NCBI RefSeq assembly: GCF_019879105.1 | Contig: NZ_CP082249.1 | Span: 992,001-1,056,000, forward strand | Length of the DNA: 64,000 bases | Source of the DNA: Natrinema sp. SYSU A 869 | Lineage (GTDB): Archaea; Halobacteriota; Halobacteria; Halobacteriales; Natrialbaceae | Direction of reading: 5' to 3' | Shown here: in pieces, positions 25,024-34,756 of the stretch | Layout of the letters: each line of letters starts with the position of its first letter | How positions within the stretch are numbered: position 1 is the first letter of the stretch | Position numbers and translations under genes: made by a program | The notes under the pieces: model-generated | Told to the model about the DNA's origin: nothing | Seen by the model: the letters and a program-made list of their open reading frames with translations, nothing else | Database searches by the model: none

Positions 25024-27813
25024 CTACAGCTCTGGCACGTTCATGTGGAACCCTTCGGAGCGCGACTCGACCAGACAGAGGTGGTAGCCATCCTTGCGCG
25101 AGAGGTTGACGTAACTCAGTTTCGAGCCACGACTGAGGAACCCGCCGCTGGTCGCCTGCTCGGTGACCTCGAGCGCGCCGGGCTCGAAGTAACTCGAGGT
25201 GACGGCGAACGCGGCTGCGAGATCCGGATAGTTCGCTTTGACCGCGGAGGCAGCCTCTTCTAACTCCCCGAGCATGTCCTTGGTCGCCGGTTCTCGCGAG
25301 TCATTGAGGGTGACGAGGACCAGCGGATTCCCCATCTTGTCGAACACGACGATATCAAAGGTCACCTGATCGGGAACGTCGTCGGTATCGTCGTCCTCGA
25401 GCGAGATGGTCGCGTCGAGTTCGGCCCGATCGATGCGGGGAATGGCGTCATAGAGGTCAGCCAGGCCGTCAGCGTTACCGGTGTCGCGGATCTCGTAGAG
25501 GACGACCGCGGTAAGCCAGTCGACGAACCGGAACTCCATCGACGACGGGAGGAAGTCCGCGTACGGCTCTCCATCGACCGCGGCGTCAGCCGAGTCGAAC
25601 TGAGTATGGTGTTCGAGCCGGAGGTTTGACGCGACCTCGCTGCGATCGGCGTCGCCGTCGTGGGCCGTCTCGAGGGTCGGTTGGCTCTTCGAGGCGTACC
25701 GGACGAAGAGGTTGGTCCCCGAGAGCGCCTGCTGGATCGAGAGCCGAGTTCCAGCGTGTACCTCGGAGCCCGCGGCGTCAGGATCGCTGGTCCGCTGCCG
25801 TTCGCGTTCCAGTTCCGTCTCGAGTTCCTCGATCCGGGATCGGAGCCGCTCGACCGTCGATGACAGTTCGTCGTTTTTCGACTGCAGCCGGTTGCGTTCG
25901 GCCTCCAGCTCCTCGGCCTTCGTCGCGAGGGCATCGCGTTGCTCCTCTAACACCTCGAGTTTCTCGGTGAGTGCTTCGATCCGTTGTCGCTCCTGCTCGG
26001 CGGTCTGCCGGTCAGCCGCTGACTCCGACTGTGGTTGGGTTGACTCCGGCTGTGCTTGGGCTGACTCCTGTTGGCGGGTCTGCTCCTGGGAGCGGTCCTC
26101 GCGAGTCTCAGCCGACGTCGCGGCCGACGAGGCGGCTGATGTCGTTGACGTCGCTGTCCGCTCCCTGCCGTTCGAAGCGGTCTGTGTTCCGTCCGATGCG
26201 GCGGCGTCTACGGTGTCCGTGCTCGCCGACGATTCGGATGAGCGGTTCGTCCGCGCGCGACGATCGCTCTTGCTCGAGCCCGTTGTGTCCGCCGGTTCGC
26301 TGTCGTCCGGGTCGATCGATGGAATGCGTCGCGTCTCCCGCCACGCTTCTTCGCGCTCGAGTTGCTCGTCGAGATCCCCTTCTTCGCCTTCTGCGGGAGC
26401 GTCCTCTGATTCGGTGGCGGATTCGTCGGCCGCCGGTCGGTCCGACCGATCGCCATCTCGTTCCTCGTCGACCCAGGAGATATCGTTGCGCTCTAACTCC
26501 TCAGCCGCCGCCTCGACCTCCGCGAGGTCCGGGCTCGAGTCCGACGCCGCCTCGGTGTCAGCGTCAGTCTCGGACTCGATTTCCGATTCGTCGGCGGGAG
26601 TGACATCGATGTTCACTTCGGCTTCGCCCCTGTTGGCCGAGTTCGAAGCTGCGGCCGGGTTGCTCTCGTCGCCGGCGACCGGCTCGGCGTCGGTCGCGCC
26701 GGACTCGCCGGCCGGCGAGTCGCTGCCGGCGGGTCCGTCAGTCGACGGCTCTGGCGCGTCGTCGGTTGCAGGTCCGGCCGTTTCGTCAGCCGTCGTCCGA
26801 TCTTCCTGCGACACTTGCTCGGTACCTCCGTCCTGATGATCGACGTGGTCGTCGGATGGGTCTGTCCCGATGGAGGAATCAGGTTCGGAAGCCGAATCGG
26901 TATCGAGAGTCGAACCGGAATCGGTATCGGACGGCTCCAGATCGGTGATTCCGGCCGAGGTTGATTCCGGCTCCGTCGCGGCGTCGTCGGTCGCGGTAAT
27001 GCCGGATGCTTCGCCGGTCAGATCGATATCCGTCGTCAGTGACGATGGGTCGTCCGCGGTACCGTCCTCGATCGGATCGGTCTCCGTCGCGCCGGCGGTG
27101 CTGGTCGATTCGGTGCTCGAGACGTCGATGGGATCGATCGCCGAGCCCGACGTATCGACGGCCGGCTCGGACCCGGAACTGTCCCGATCGGACGCGTTAG
27201 AACCGACGGCGGACACCGACGGATTGGTCGAATCAGTCCCGTCCACGGATCCGGAGCCGGCGGCAGCGTCGGCCATCCCCGGTACGTCGGTGACCCTGAT
27301 CTCGACATCGGTCACCTCATAGATGCCGACTTCGTCAGCCGCGCGCTCGAAGGCTTCGTCGCCGGTGAGTAGCCGTTCAGCGTTGCCGATATAGGCGGCG
27401 GCCATGCGGCGACCACCGTAGTAGACGGCGTAGTAGTCGCCGCTGAGTACGTTCTCGCTCAGTTCGACGTAGCCGGTAAACGAGCCGCTCTGGAGGGTGT
27501 TATCGACCTCTCGGAGCGGCGTCTCGTTGGTGTAGTATTTCGCTCGCGTCTCGCCGCCGCGTTCCTCCATTGCACAGAGCAGAGGAAGCGACGGGTGGGG
27601 TGCCTCGTACCGCGTGCCCGAGGTGGTTTCGAAGTCCTCGATATCGCCGTCAACGATGCCGATAATACGGCCGTTGAGCATGAATAACCACGTGCCAACT
27701 GCCGACACGGCACCGGAGAAATCAGCGGCAGCGAGATCGGAGAGACCATCGAACCCACCGTTGAACGGGCGGGAGTCCCACTCCTCAACGCGCTCTTGCG
27801 TGCGCGGGTCCAT
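25024..27813 (-). CDS. Giant DUF7527-type protein with acidic Ser-rich middle
   Basis: 929 residues. Residues 1-180 are a conserved folded domain (MDPRTQERVEEWDSRPFNGG, TWLFMLNGRIIGIVDGDIED, YYAVYYGGRRMAAAYIGNAE). Residues about 180-560 are disordered, made of Asp, Ser, Thr, Glu, Ala and Gly (TSGSAIDPIDVSSTESTST). Residues about 600-690 are a coiled coil (EKLEVLEEQRDALATKAEEL). Residues 690-929 are a second conserved domain (FADYLPSSMEF-like strands, FDIVVFDKMGNPLVLVTL, GFLSRGSKLSYVNLSRKDGY). It fits the haloarchaeal DUF7527 family; role unknown. No signal peptide or membrane helix is seen. Confidence 0.8.
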   Translation of the reverse strand: MDPRTQERVEEWDSRPFNGGFDGLSDLAAADFSGAVSAVGTWLFMLNGRIIGIVDGDIEDFETTSGTRYEAPHPSLPLLCAMEERGGETRAKYYTNETPLREVDNTLQSGSFTGYVELSENVLSGDYYAVYYGGRRMAAAYIGNAERLLTGDEAFERAADEVGIYEVTDVEIRVTDVPGMADAAAGSGSVDGTDSTNPSVSAVGSNASDRDSSGSEPAVDTSGSAIDPIDVSSTESTSTAGATETDPIEDGTADDPSSLTTDIDLTGEASGITATDDAATEPESTSAGITDLEPSDTDSGSTLDTDSASEPDSSIGTDPSDDHVDHQDGGTEQVSQEDRTTADETAGPATDDAPEPSTDGPAGSDSPAGESGATDAEPVAGDESNPAAASNSANRGEAEVNIDVTPADESEIESETDADTEAASDSSPDLAEVEAAAEELERNDISWVDEERDGDRSDRPAADESATESEDAPAEGEEGDLDEQLEREEAWRETRRIPSIDPDDSEPADTTGSSKSDRRARTNRSSESSASTDTVDAAASDGTQTASNGRERTATSTTSAASSAATSAETREDRSQEQTRQQESAQAQPESTQPQSESAADRQTAEQERQRIEALTEKLEVLEEQRDALATKAEELEAERNRLQSKNDELSSTVERLRSRIEELETELERERQRTSDPDAAGSEVHAGTRLSIQQALSGTNLFVRYASKSQPTLETAHDGDADRSEVASNLRLEHHTQFDSADAAVDGEPYADFLPSSMEFRFVDWLTAVVLYEIRDTGNADGLADLYDAIPRIDRAELDATISLEDDDTDDVPDQVTFDIVVFDKMGNPLVLVTLNDSREPATKDMLGELEEAASAVKANYPDLAAAFAVTSSYFEPGALEVTEQATSGGFLSRGSKLSYVNLSRKDGYHLCLVESRSEGFHMNVPEL

Positions 27814-27861
27814 AGTTCAACAAGCGAGAACCACACTAAATACGTTTCGCCTAGATACTGT

Positions 27862-28140
27862 CTATATTTTTGACTCTGCGTCTTCGGCGAGTTCCTTCAT
27901 CCGCTTGCCGATCCGACCAGCGCTCGAGAACTCGTCTTCGCTCATCGCGCTCGCGAGGGCGTTCCCAAGGACGAAGACGGCGTGTTTGTGTTCGCTCTTC
28001 GACTTGTGGACGTGTGAGGGATCGACATCGAGTTGTCGGTAGGGATCGAACAGCGTTTCGTCGACCTCCTCGCGATCCGAGAAGTACTCCATGATGACGA
28101 CGAGTTCTTCGTGGAGCTCGAGGAGTTCGTCTTTATGCAT
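27862..28140 (-). CDS. UPF0058 family protein
   Basis: 92 residues from the ATG at 28140 (MHKDELLELHEELVVIMEYF). The rest, DPYRQLDVDPSHVHKSKSEHKHAVFVLG, NALASAMSEDEFSSAGRIGK, is the full conserved UPF0058 text of haloarchaea. It is a small helical protein with a histidine cluster; no function is established. A second ATG at 28146 would add MC. Same strand as DUF7527, 48 bases away. Confidence 0.88.
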   Translation of the reverse strand: MHKDELLELHEELVVIMEYFSDREEVDETLFDPYRQLDVDPSHVHKSKSEHKHAVFVLGNALASAMSEDEFSSAGRIGKRMKELAEDAESKI

Positions 28141-28208
28141 ACACATCGTTAGGGACGGTTTCGATTTAAGCGTTGTGTGGCCGAGAGTCGCAAACCGGAC
28201 TGGAGCGC

Positions 28209-28853
28209 TCAGCGGTTTGGGATGGTACGTTCGCTGTCGTCCCGACGGATGAGAGTGATCGCGAGAACGAGGATCCAGCCGCCGAATGCGACAGCAGCGA
28301 CGAATTCGGGGACAGCGAACCACGTCCCGGAGTCTGCATCGCCGCCGAGTGACAGCAGCCACCCCAACCAAGCGATGGGATGGACGATCCCGAACCAGAA
28401 TGACGCGACTGCGAGCCGACCGTCGCCGGCCAGCGCTGCACCGGAGCCGTAGATCCACCCTGCAAACGGGGCCACACCGAAGACAGTCAGCGCCGCGAGC
28501 CCGTGGAGACTCGTTTCGAGGTAGACCGCCGTGTGTTCAAGGAAGAAGATCCCGACGCCGATCTGTCCGACGACCGCTATCGCGAGCAACGCGATGCCGA
28601 GGCGCTCGAGGACGTTGTGGCTCGCGATCCAGCACCGCCAGGCAAAGGGTAACCCCAGTAGTCCGCCGATGACCAACCCCCCGTTGAATAGCGGGAACGT
28701 CGGCGCGCCGTAGCGACCCATATCCGAGAGGGCTCGGTCTTGCCAGGTGAACGTCTCGGGCGAGGCGACGATCGTCGCGAGCGCGATCGCGCCCAGCGAC
28801 ACGATCGCACCGGCGATGCCACAGTACGTCGCGATCTCCCGCCTATCAGCCAT
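28209..28853 (-). CDS. DUF998 family membrane protein
   Basis: 214 residues with about six hydrophobic helices: YCGIAGAIVSLGAIALATIV, LFNGGLVIGGLLGLPFAW, LGIALLAIAVVGQIGVGIFF, LHGLAALTVFGVAPFAGWIY, VASFWFGIVHPIAWLGWLL, FVAAVAFGGWILVLAITLI. The phrase DMGRYGAPTFPLFNGGLVIGG is typical of DUF998. The family is uncharacterised. The ATG at 28853 (MADRREIATYCGIAG) is favoured over an upstream in-frame ATG at 28916, which adds 21 hydrophilic residues. Confidence 0.85.
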   Translation of the reverse strand: MADRREIATYCGIAGAIVSLGAIALATIVASPETFTWQDRALSDMGRYGAPTFPLFNGGLVIGGLLGLPFAWRCWIASHNVLERLGIALLAIAVVGQIGVGIFFLEHTAVYLETSLHGLAALTVFGVAPFAGWIYGSGAALAGDGRLAVASFWFGIVHPIAWLGWLLSLGGDADSGTWFAVPEFVAAVAFGGWILVLAITLIRRDDSERTIPNR

Positions 28854-28969
28854 ATGCCTGCTCCCGTGTGCGTATGTATCAACGTGACTGTTCTGGTCGC
28901 TAACTCGAGTGATCACGGGTCACAAAGAGACGAAAGAGTGAACCGGAGCCGGTAGCGTTTCGGGATGGA

Positions 28970-30142
28970 TCAGTCTGCGTCGGTGGAAACTGCGTCCGCA
29001 TCCGCGTCGGTGTCCTCGCGGTGGTCGGCGGGGAACCACGCGAGTTCGTGGTCGGCGGTCACGCGGACGCCGACGCGCTCGTCCAAGTCGATCCGGTCGG
29101 AATGGTTGTGCATACACTCGATAGTTTCGCCGCCGTCGAGTTCCACCCGATAGAGAACCGTCGGGCCGAGATAGCGTCGATAGACGACGCGGCCGTCGGC
29201 CTCCGCTTCCGTCGCGGTGTAGGCAGTCACGTCGTCCGGGCGTACCAGCAAGTCGACGACGCTCCCGTCGTACTGGTGGGCCAGTCCGTGGACGTCGTCG
29301 CGGAGCACGCGACCGAGCGCGGTGTCAACGTGATCGCCGTGAACCTCGCCCGAGAGGAAGCTGGCGTGACCGAGGAAGCCGGCCACGAACCGCGATTCGG
29401 GTTGTTGAAAGACCTGCTGGGGGGTATCGATCTGTTCGATATCGCCGTCGTTCATCACGGCGACCCGGTCGGAGATCGACAGCGCCTCCTCCTGATCGTG
29501 CGTGACGGAAATAGCGGTGACACCCGTCTCCTTGATGATCCGGCGGACCTCCTCGCGCATCTCGACGCGCAGGTCCACGTCTAGGTTCGAGAACGGCTCG
29601 TCGAGCAACAGCATCTCCGGTTCGGGGGCCAGCGAGCGCGCGAGCGCGATCCGCTGTTGTTGCCCGCCTGAGAGCTCGTCCGGGTAGTCCTCGCCGTGGT
29701 CCGCGAGCCCGACGAGTTCGAGGAGTTCGTCGACGCGAGCGTTGCGGTCGGCCTCGTCCCACTCCTGCAGGCCGAAGGCGACGTTCTCGTGAGCGGTCAG
29801 GTGGGGAAAGAGTGCGAAATCTTGAAAGACGACGCCGACGCCGCGTTCCTCCGGCGGGACGAAGCGACCGTCCCCAGCGACGGTCTCGTCTTGAAGCCGG
29901 ACCTGTCCGGCGTTGGGTTTCTCGAGGCCGGCGATCAGACGCAGCGTCGTGGTCTTCCCACAGCCCGACGGACCGAGCAGCGTCAAAATCTCGCCGTCGC
30001 GAACGGACAGCGAGAGATCCCCAATGACGTCCTCGCTGCCGAAACGCTTCACGATTCCATCGAGTTCGAGAACTGTCTCCGAGGCCATCGGTTCCTGGGC
30101 TTTGTTCTCGACCGCCGTCGTGAGTAGTTGTCCGTTTGCCAT
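28970..30142 (-). CDS. ABC transporter ATP-binding protein, iron(III)-type (FbpC-like)
   Basis: 390 residues. Walker A LLGPSGCGKTTTLRLIAGLE, Q-loop FQDFALFPHLTAHENVAFGL, signature LSGGQQQRIALARSLA, Walker B MLLLDEPFSNLD and H-loop AISVTHDQEEALSISDR are all present. A C-terminal TOBE-like domain follows from about residue 250. The sequence is of the CysA/FbpC/PotA type. No permease or binding protein is adjacent. The start 30142 gives 18 residues before MASETVLELDGI; 30088 is an alternative. The iron-box-like palindrome upstream (30177-30192) supports an iron role. Confidence 0.85.
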   Translation of the reverse strand: MANGQLLTTAVENKAQEPMASETVLELDGIVKRFGSEDVIGDLSLSVRDGEILTLLGPSGCGKTTTLRLIAGLEKPNAGQVRLQDETVAGDGRFVPPEERGVGVVFQDFALFPHLTAHENVAFGLQEWDEADRNARVDELLELVGLADHGEDYPDELSGGQQQRIALARSLAPEPEMLLLDEPFSNLDVDLRVEMREEVRRIIKETGVTAISVTHDQEEALSISDRVAVMNDGDIEQIDTPQQVFQQPESRFVAGFLGHASFLSGEVHGDHVDTALGRVLRDDVHGLAHQYDGSVVDLLVRPDDVTAYTATEAEADGRVVYRRYLGPTVLYRVELDGGETIECMHNHSDRIDLDERVGVRVTADHELAWFPADHREDTDADADAVSTDAD

Positions 30143-30176
30143 GAATCGACTCCGCCGTCTGCCGGCGTATGCTTCC

Positions 30177-30192
30177 TTTAGGCGGGCCTAAA
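30177..30192 (-). promoter_or_regulatory. DtxR/Idr-type iron-box palindrome upstream of the ABC ATPase
   Basis: A perfect 16-bp palindrome, TTTAGGC-GG-GCCTAAA, lies between a TATA-like element read on the minus strand (GTTATAAG, about 30197-30204) and the ATPase start at 30142. It resembles DtxR-family iron boxes (TTAGGTTAGCCTAA). Its position over the expected transcription start fits repression. Confidence 0.7.
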
Positions 30193-30249
30193 ACACTTAT
30201 AACTGCCGGTCGGTCCCAGCCGGTGGAAGAATGGACAGAACGGAGACGG

Positions 30250-30720
30250 CTAGAGCTCGACGCCGCTAGGGATCAAACTATGCTGGCGGAGCAGGCTCCC
30301 CTCGTCGTCGTAGACGAGAAACGTTCGTTTGTCGTAGCTGACGAACGGGTCGCCGTCGAGCGTGATCGCGACCTCGTAGCGGCCCTCCTCGTCGGCAGCG
30401 TCCTCTCCGTAGCCCCGTGCCGCCCGGATGAACTGGAGGACGTCGGCGGCATCCTCGTTGAGTTCGAGGATGAACTCGCCGGTGATGCGGTTGGTCACGC
30501 TCACTACCCCCGTGGTGTCGTCCCCGAGCGGTCCCTGCAGGCGAAGGGCCACGTCCGTTTCGCTTGCCTCGAGAACGTCTCCGTCAGGACCAGTGAGGCG
30601 CTCGCGAAGCATGGTCGCCGGGCCGGTGAAATCGATCGATACCGAGGGCTTCGCTGGCTCGCTGCTGGTTTCGACCCAGTCGATATTGTTGACGTCTAAC
30701 GTGAAGTGCTCGCGCCTCAT
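30250..30720 (-). CDS. DUF5793 family protein
   Basis: 156 residues from the ATG at 30720 (MRREHFTLDVNNIDWVETSS). Continuing KPSVSIDFTGPATMLRERLT, LRLQGPLGDDTTGVVSVTNR and EFILELNEDAADVLQFIRAA match the haloarchaeal DUF5793 family. Cytoplasmic, acidic, no catalytic motif seen, function unknown. The longer frame to 30786 is not family-like. It is transcribed towards the ABC ATPase promoter, ending 58 bases before the iron-box palindrome, and is divergent from the TadA-like gene. Confidence 0.83.
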   Translation of the reverse strand: MRREHFTLDVNNIDWVETSSEPAKPSVSIDFTGPATMLRERLTGPDGDVLEASETDVALRLQGPLGDDTTGVVSVTNRITGEFILELNEDAADVLQFIRAARGYGEDAADEEGRYEVAITLDGDPFVSYDKRTFLVYDDEGSLLRQHSLIPSGVEL

Positions 30721-30863
30721 TCCGTATCGGTAACTTCGGACTCCCACCGTATCAACGTAACGCACGAAAATAGGCCGAGCGGACAATCCATCGGACGGAA
30801 TGTCACTGATCGGCCACCCGATTTATGCTGATCGGGTCCGCAGGTGTCACGAAATCGCGTTCA

Positions 30864-32624
30864 ATGGAACCTCCAGCACACACCGACGCAGACGCGGATC
30901 GGGACGATGCCGTCGAAACCGACGGTACCGGCGACAGTCACCGTGAATCGACCATCGACGCTGCTCGTCGAACGGTCCAGCGCGTCGTCGAAACCCTGCG
31001 GGGATCGACCGTCGATATCGGAGCCTACGATCCCGACGCCCACGGACCGCTGGTCACGGGCGACGGCCCGGACGGGCTCGAGGAGGTCGAGCGCTACTGG
31101 GTTGACGCACCGTTTTCGTTCGTCTCGATCGGGTACGATCACGAGGCGAACGAACACCGGTATCACACCGTCGAACCCACGCTCCGCGAGGACGAATCGG
31201 TCCTGCTCGAGACGCTGTTCGAGGACGTTCGCGATCCCCTGCTCTACCGCGAGGACGAGCGCGACGACGTCGAGACGCTGTTGCGGGAGACTATCCAGGA
31301 TTCGCTCGAGCGCTACGGGGCTGAGATCGATGCGGCGACGTTCTACCGGCTGTTTTACTTCATTCACCGGGATTTCCGAGGGTACGGGCCGCTCGACCCG
31401 ATCATGCGCGATCCCCACGTCGAGGATGTCTCCTGTGATGGCTACGACCTGCCGATCTTCGTCTACCACGACGAGTACACTGACATCGAAACATCGGTTT
31501 CCTTCGGAAAGGCCGATCTCGATCGCTTCGTCGTTCGGCTGGCCCAGCACTCCGGTCGGCATATCTCCATCGGCGACCCGATGGTCGAGACGACCCTGCC
31601 CAACGGCTCGCGCGCCGAACTCGCGCTAGGCGAGGAGGTGACGCCGCGGGGCTCCGCATTCACGATCCGGAAGTACGCCGACGACCCCTTCACGCCGATC
31701 GACCTGCTCGAGTACGGTACGTTCAACGTCGAGCAACTGGCCTACCTCTGGCTCGCGATCGAGCACAATAAGAGCCTGGTGTTCGCGGGCGGCACCGCCT
31801 CGGGGAAGACGACGAGTATGAACGCCATCTCGATGTTCATTCCACCGCGGTCGAAGGTGGTGACCATCGAGGACACCCGAGAACTCCAACTCTCCCACGA
31901 CAACTGGCTCTCCTCGATCACGCGCGAGCGTATCCACGAGGGCACGGACGTGACGATGTACGACCTGCTGCGGTCGGCCCTGCGTCACCGCCCTGAGTAC
32001 ATCGTCGTCGGTGAGGTCCGCGGCGAGGAGGCGATGACCCTCTTCCAGGCGATGAATACCGGCCACACGACCTACTCGACGATGCACGCCGATTCGGTGC
32101 AGACGGCTATCAACCGGCTCGAGAACGAACCGATCAACGTCCCCCGGTCGATGGTCCGGAGCCTCGACATCCTCTCGGTTCAGACGCTGACTCGCTCTGG
32201 CGACCAGCGCGTGCGTCGAAACAAAGTACTCGCCGAGATCGAGGGCGTCGACCAGCGAACCGGCGAACTCGACTACTCGACGGCCTACACGTGGGACAGC
32301 GAGAGCGATACATTCCGGAGCAGCGGCAGTCATGTCCTTTCGGAGATCCGTGACGAACGCGGCTGGAGCCAGACGGAACTGCTGACCGAACTCGAGCGCC
32401 GCGAGCGGTTCCTCGAGTATCTCCAGGAAAACGGAATCTCCGGCTACCGGCGGTTTACTGCGCTGGTCAACCAGTACTACAGCGACCCGGACCGGATCCT
32501 CGAGACGATCTCGGACGACGATGCCGACGAGGGTACCGACGGCGAAAGCGGGACGCAATCAGCGACCGAGCACGGTGCCACGACGGAAGCAGGAACCGAT
32601 AACGACGCGCCTCGAGATCGATGA
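30864..32624 (+). CDS. Type IV pilus/secretion ATPase (TadA/PilB/FlaI superfamily)
   Basis: 586 residues from the ATG at 30864. The core has FRGYGPLDPIMRDPHVEDVS, Walker A FAGGTASGKTTSMNAISMFI near residue 308, the Asp box TIEDTRELQL, Walker B YIVVGEVRGEEAMTLFQAM, and His box TGHTTYSTMHADS. The N- and C-terminal ends are acidic and disordered. It powers pilin or secreted-protein assembly together with the TadC-like membrane protein encoded just downstream (ATGA overlap at 32621-32624). An upstream in-frame ATG at 30825 lies over the likely TATA region (GATTTATGC), so 30864 is favoured. No pilin gene is nearby. Confidence 0.88.
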   Translation: MEPPAHTDADADRDDAVETDGTGDSHRESTIDAARRTVQRVVETLRGSTVDIGAYDPDAHGPLVTGDGPDGLEEVERYWVDAPFSFVSIGYDHEANEHRYHTVEPTLREDESVLLETLFEDVRDPLLYREDERDDVETLLRETIQDSLERYGAEIDAATFYRLFYFIHRDFRGYGPLDPIMRDPHVEDVSCDGYDLPIFVYHDEYTDIETSVSFGKADLDRFVVRLAQHSGRHISIGDPMVETTLPNGSRAELALGEEVTPRGSAFTIRKYADDPFTPIDLLEYGTFNVEQLAYLWLAIEHNKSLVFAGGTASGKTTSMNAISMFIPPRSKVVTIEDTRELQLSHDNWLSSITRERIHEGTDVTMYDLLRSALRHRPEYIVVGEVRGEEAMTLFQAMNTGHTTYSTMHADSVQTAINRLENEPINVPRSMVRSLDILSVQTLTRSGDQRVRRNKVLAEIEGVDQRTGELDYSTAYTWDSESDTFRSSGSHVLSEIRDERGWSQTELLTELERRERFLEYLQENGISGYRRFTALVNQYYSDPDRILETISDDDADEGTDGESGTQSATEHGATTEAGTDNDAPRDR

Positions 32625-34688
32625 GGGTCGTGACCGTCGTCCCGCTGGGACTCGCGGCGCTCCTCTGTGTTCCCCTCCTCGTCGCCAGCTACTCGAGCCG
32701 CATCGACCGGGCCTTGCATCGGATCGCGATCGAGGTCGCCGGAAACCACGTCGCCGCCGTCCAAGGCGAGCGCTCGGAACGAACGGCGTCGTTGCGGGCC
32801 GCACACGTTCCGACGACGACCCGCGAGTACGGGTCGATGACCCTGCTCTATGCAGCCGTCGCGGCCATCGTCGGCTCGATCAGTGGCCCCTATGCCGTTT
32901 GGGGGCTACTGGCGCTCCGCTCGGTCGACGCCGAAACCCTGCGCACGGCCCTGCCGAGCGTCCTCGAGTTCCTCGTGGCGCTGAGCGGCGTCCCATCGCT
33001 ATCGACTGGCGAACTGGCTGTGCTGTTCGCCGTCTCCTCGCTCGCGCTGGGAGCCGTCACCGGCGGTGGGGTCTACTGGCTCCGGTGGTGGTACCCGAGC
33101 TACGTCGCCGACGGGCGCGTGCGGCGGATCGAAGCGGGGTTGCCCGCGACGGTCGCGTTCGTCTACGCGCTCTCGAAGAGCGGGATGGCGTTCCCGGACG
33201 TTGTCAGGGTCGTCGCCGCACAGGAGGACACTTACGGTGAGGCCGCCGCGGAGTTTTCGGTCGCGGTTCGAGAAATGGACACGTTCGGCACTGATGTCAT
33301 CACCGCTCTGCAGACGATGGGGCGGCGCTCGCCGAGTCCACAGTTCCGCGAGTTCACCGAGAACCTCGTCGGCGTCCTCCAGAGCGGCCATGGACTGTCC
33401 GGGTTTCTCGAGCGGCAGTATCAGGAGTACCGCGAAGTGGCTGAGTCCCAACAGGAGGGCATCCTCGATTTACTCGCGACGCTAGCCGAGGCCTACGTCA
33501 CGGTGCTGGTCGCGGGCCCGCTCTTTCTCATCACCATTCTGGTCGTCATCGGAATCGCCGCCGGCGACACGTTCGGACAACTGCAGGTCGTCGTCTACGC
33601 GATCTTGCCGGTCGCTAACGTCGGATTCATGGTGTACCTGAGTATGGTGACGGACAAACTCGACACAAGCAACGGGGTCGACGCGGAGCCAGACGGCATC
33701 GATCCGCCGTCCGCGGCTCGATCGAGCCGAGCGACGGACGTCGCCAGCAATGAGACGGGGCCGCGTCCCCATTCGAACATCGAACGGGTGCGGTGCTATC
33801 GTCGGCTCGAGGGGCTCCGTGATCGCTTTGGCCATCCGATTCGAACGCTCATCGAGCGACCGTCACTCACGCTCGCGATCACCGTTCCGATCGCGCTCGC
33901 AGCCGTTCTCAACCGGCTTCCCGCAGCCCGTGACGGCGGGTTCGACGTGACTGCGGTCGACGATATCATCGCCGTGGGTGCGTTCGGCGTCGCGACCGTC
34001 TTCGCCATCGCGTACGAACTCCACCGGCGACGGCTCACGGCGATCGAGAACGCAGTGCCGGACCTGCTCGATCGGCTTGCCAGCGTCAACGAGGCCGGGC
34101 TATCGATCATAGCGGCGATCGACCGGGTCAGAGAGTCGGATCTGGGGCCGCTCAGCGCCGAACTCGACCGGGTCTGGGCCGATGTCGAGTGGGGATGATC
34201 TCCAGACGGCGCTCCGGCGACTCGAGGCGCGGGTCGGGACCCGATCGATCTCCCGCGTCGTCACGTTACTCACCGAATCGATGAACGCGACCGGGACCCT
34301 CGCGACGACGCTCCGAATCGCCGCGCGACAGGCCGCGGCCGACCGCCGCCTCGAGCGCGAACGAAGACAGGCAATGCTCGAGTACATGGTCGTCGTCTAC
34401 GTCTCGTTCCTAGTCTTCCTCTTCATCATCGGGGTGCTCGCGGGCTACCTGCTGCCGAACCTTCCGACGGAGAGCGCGGAGCTGGCCGCCGGGTCGGATA
34501 TCAGCGAACTCGGCGGGCTCTCCGACGGCGACGCCTACACGACGCTGTTCTACCACGCGGCGCTCGTCCAGGGATCGTTCTCGGGGGTGATCGCTGGCCA
34601 GTTGAGCACCGGGGACGTCAGAGCCGGCGCGAAACACGCCGCCATCATGATCGGACTCGCCGTGGTGCTCTTCGCGATCCTCACCTGA
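32621..34688 (+). pseudogene. TadC/PilC-like secretion membrane protein, split by a frameshift
   Basis: The first frame (32621-34198, 525 residues) holds one T2SSF domain and the start of a second, ending SAELDRVWADVEWG. A second frame continues DDLQTALRRLEARVGTRSIS, TLLTESMNATGTLATTLRIA, and helices to a stop at 34686-34688. Together they give the normal haloarchaeal length of about 688 residues with two T2SSF domains and about eight membrane helices. The join is at GGGG, 34191-34194: one extra G, or two missing, explains it. The gene overlaps the TadA-like ATPase by 4 bases and is its assembly platform. A sequencing error or a real split is possible. Confidence 0.78.
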
Positions 34689-34756
34689 ACGCCGTCCGAA
34701 CGCGCTCGGCGTCAATGGCGATGTAGAAACCCTTTAGTCCCCGACGCAAGAAGTGA

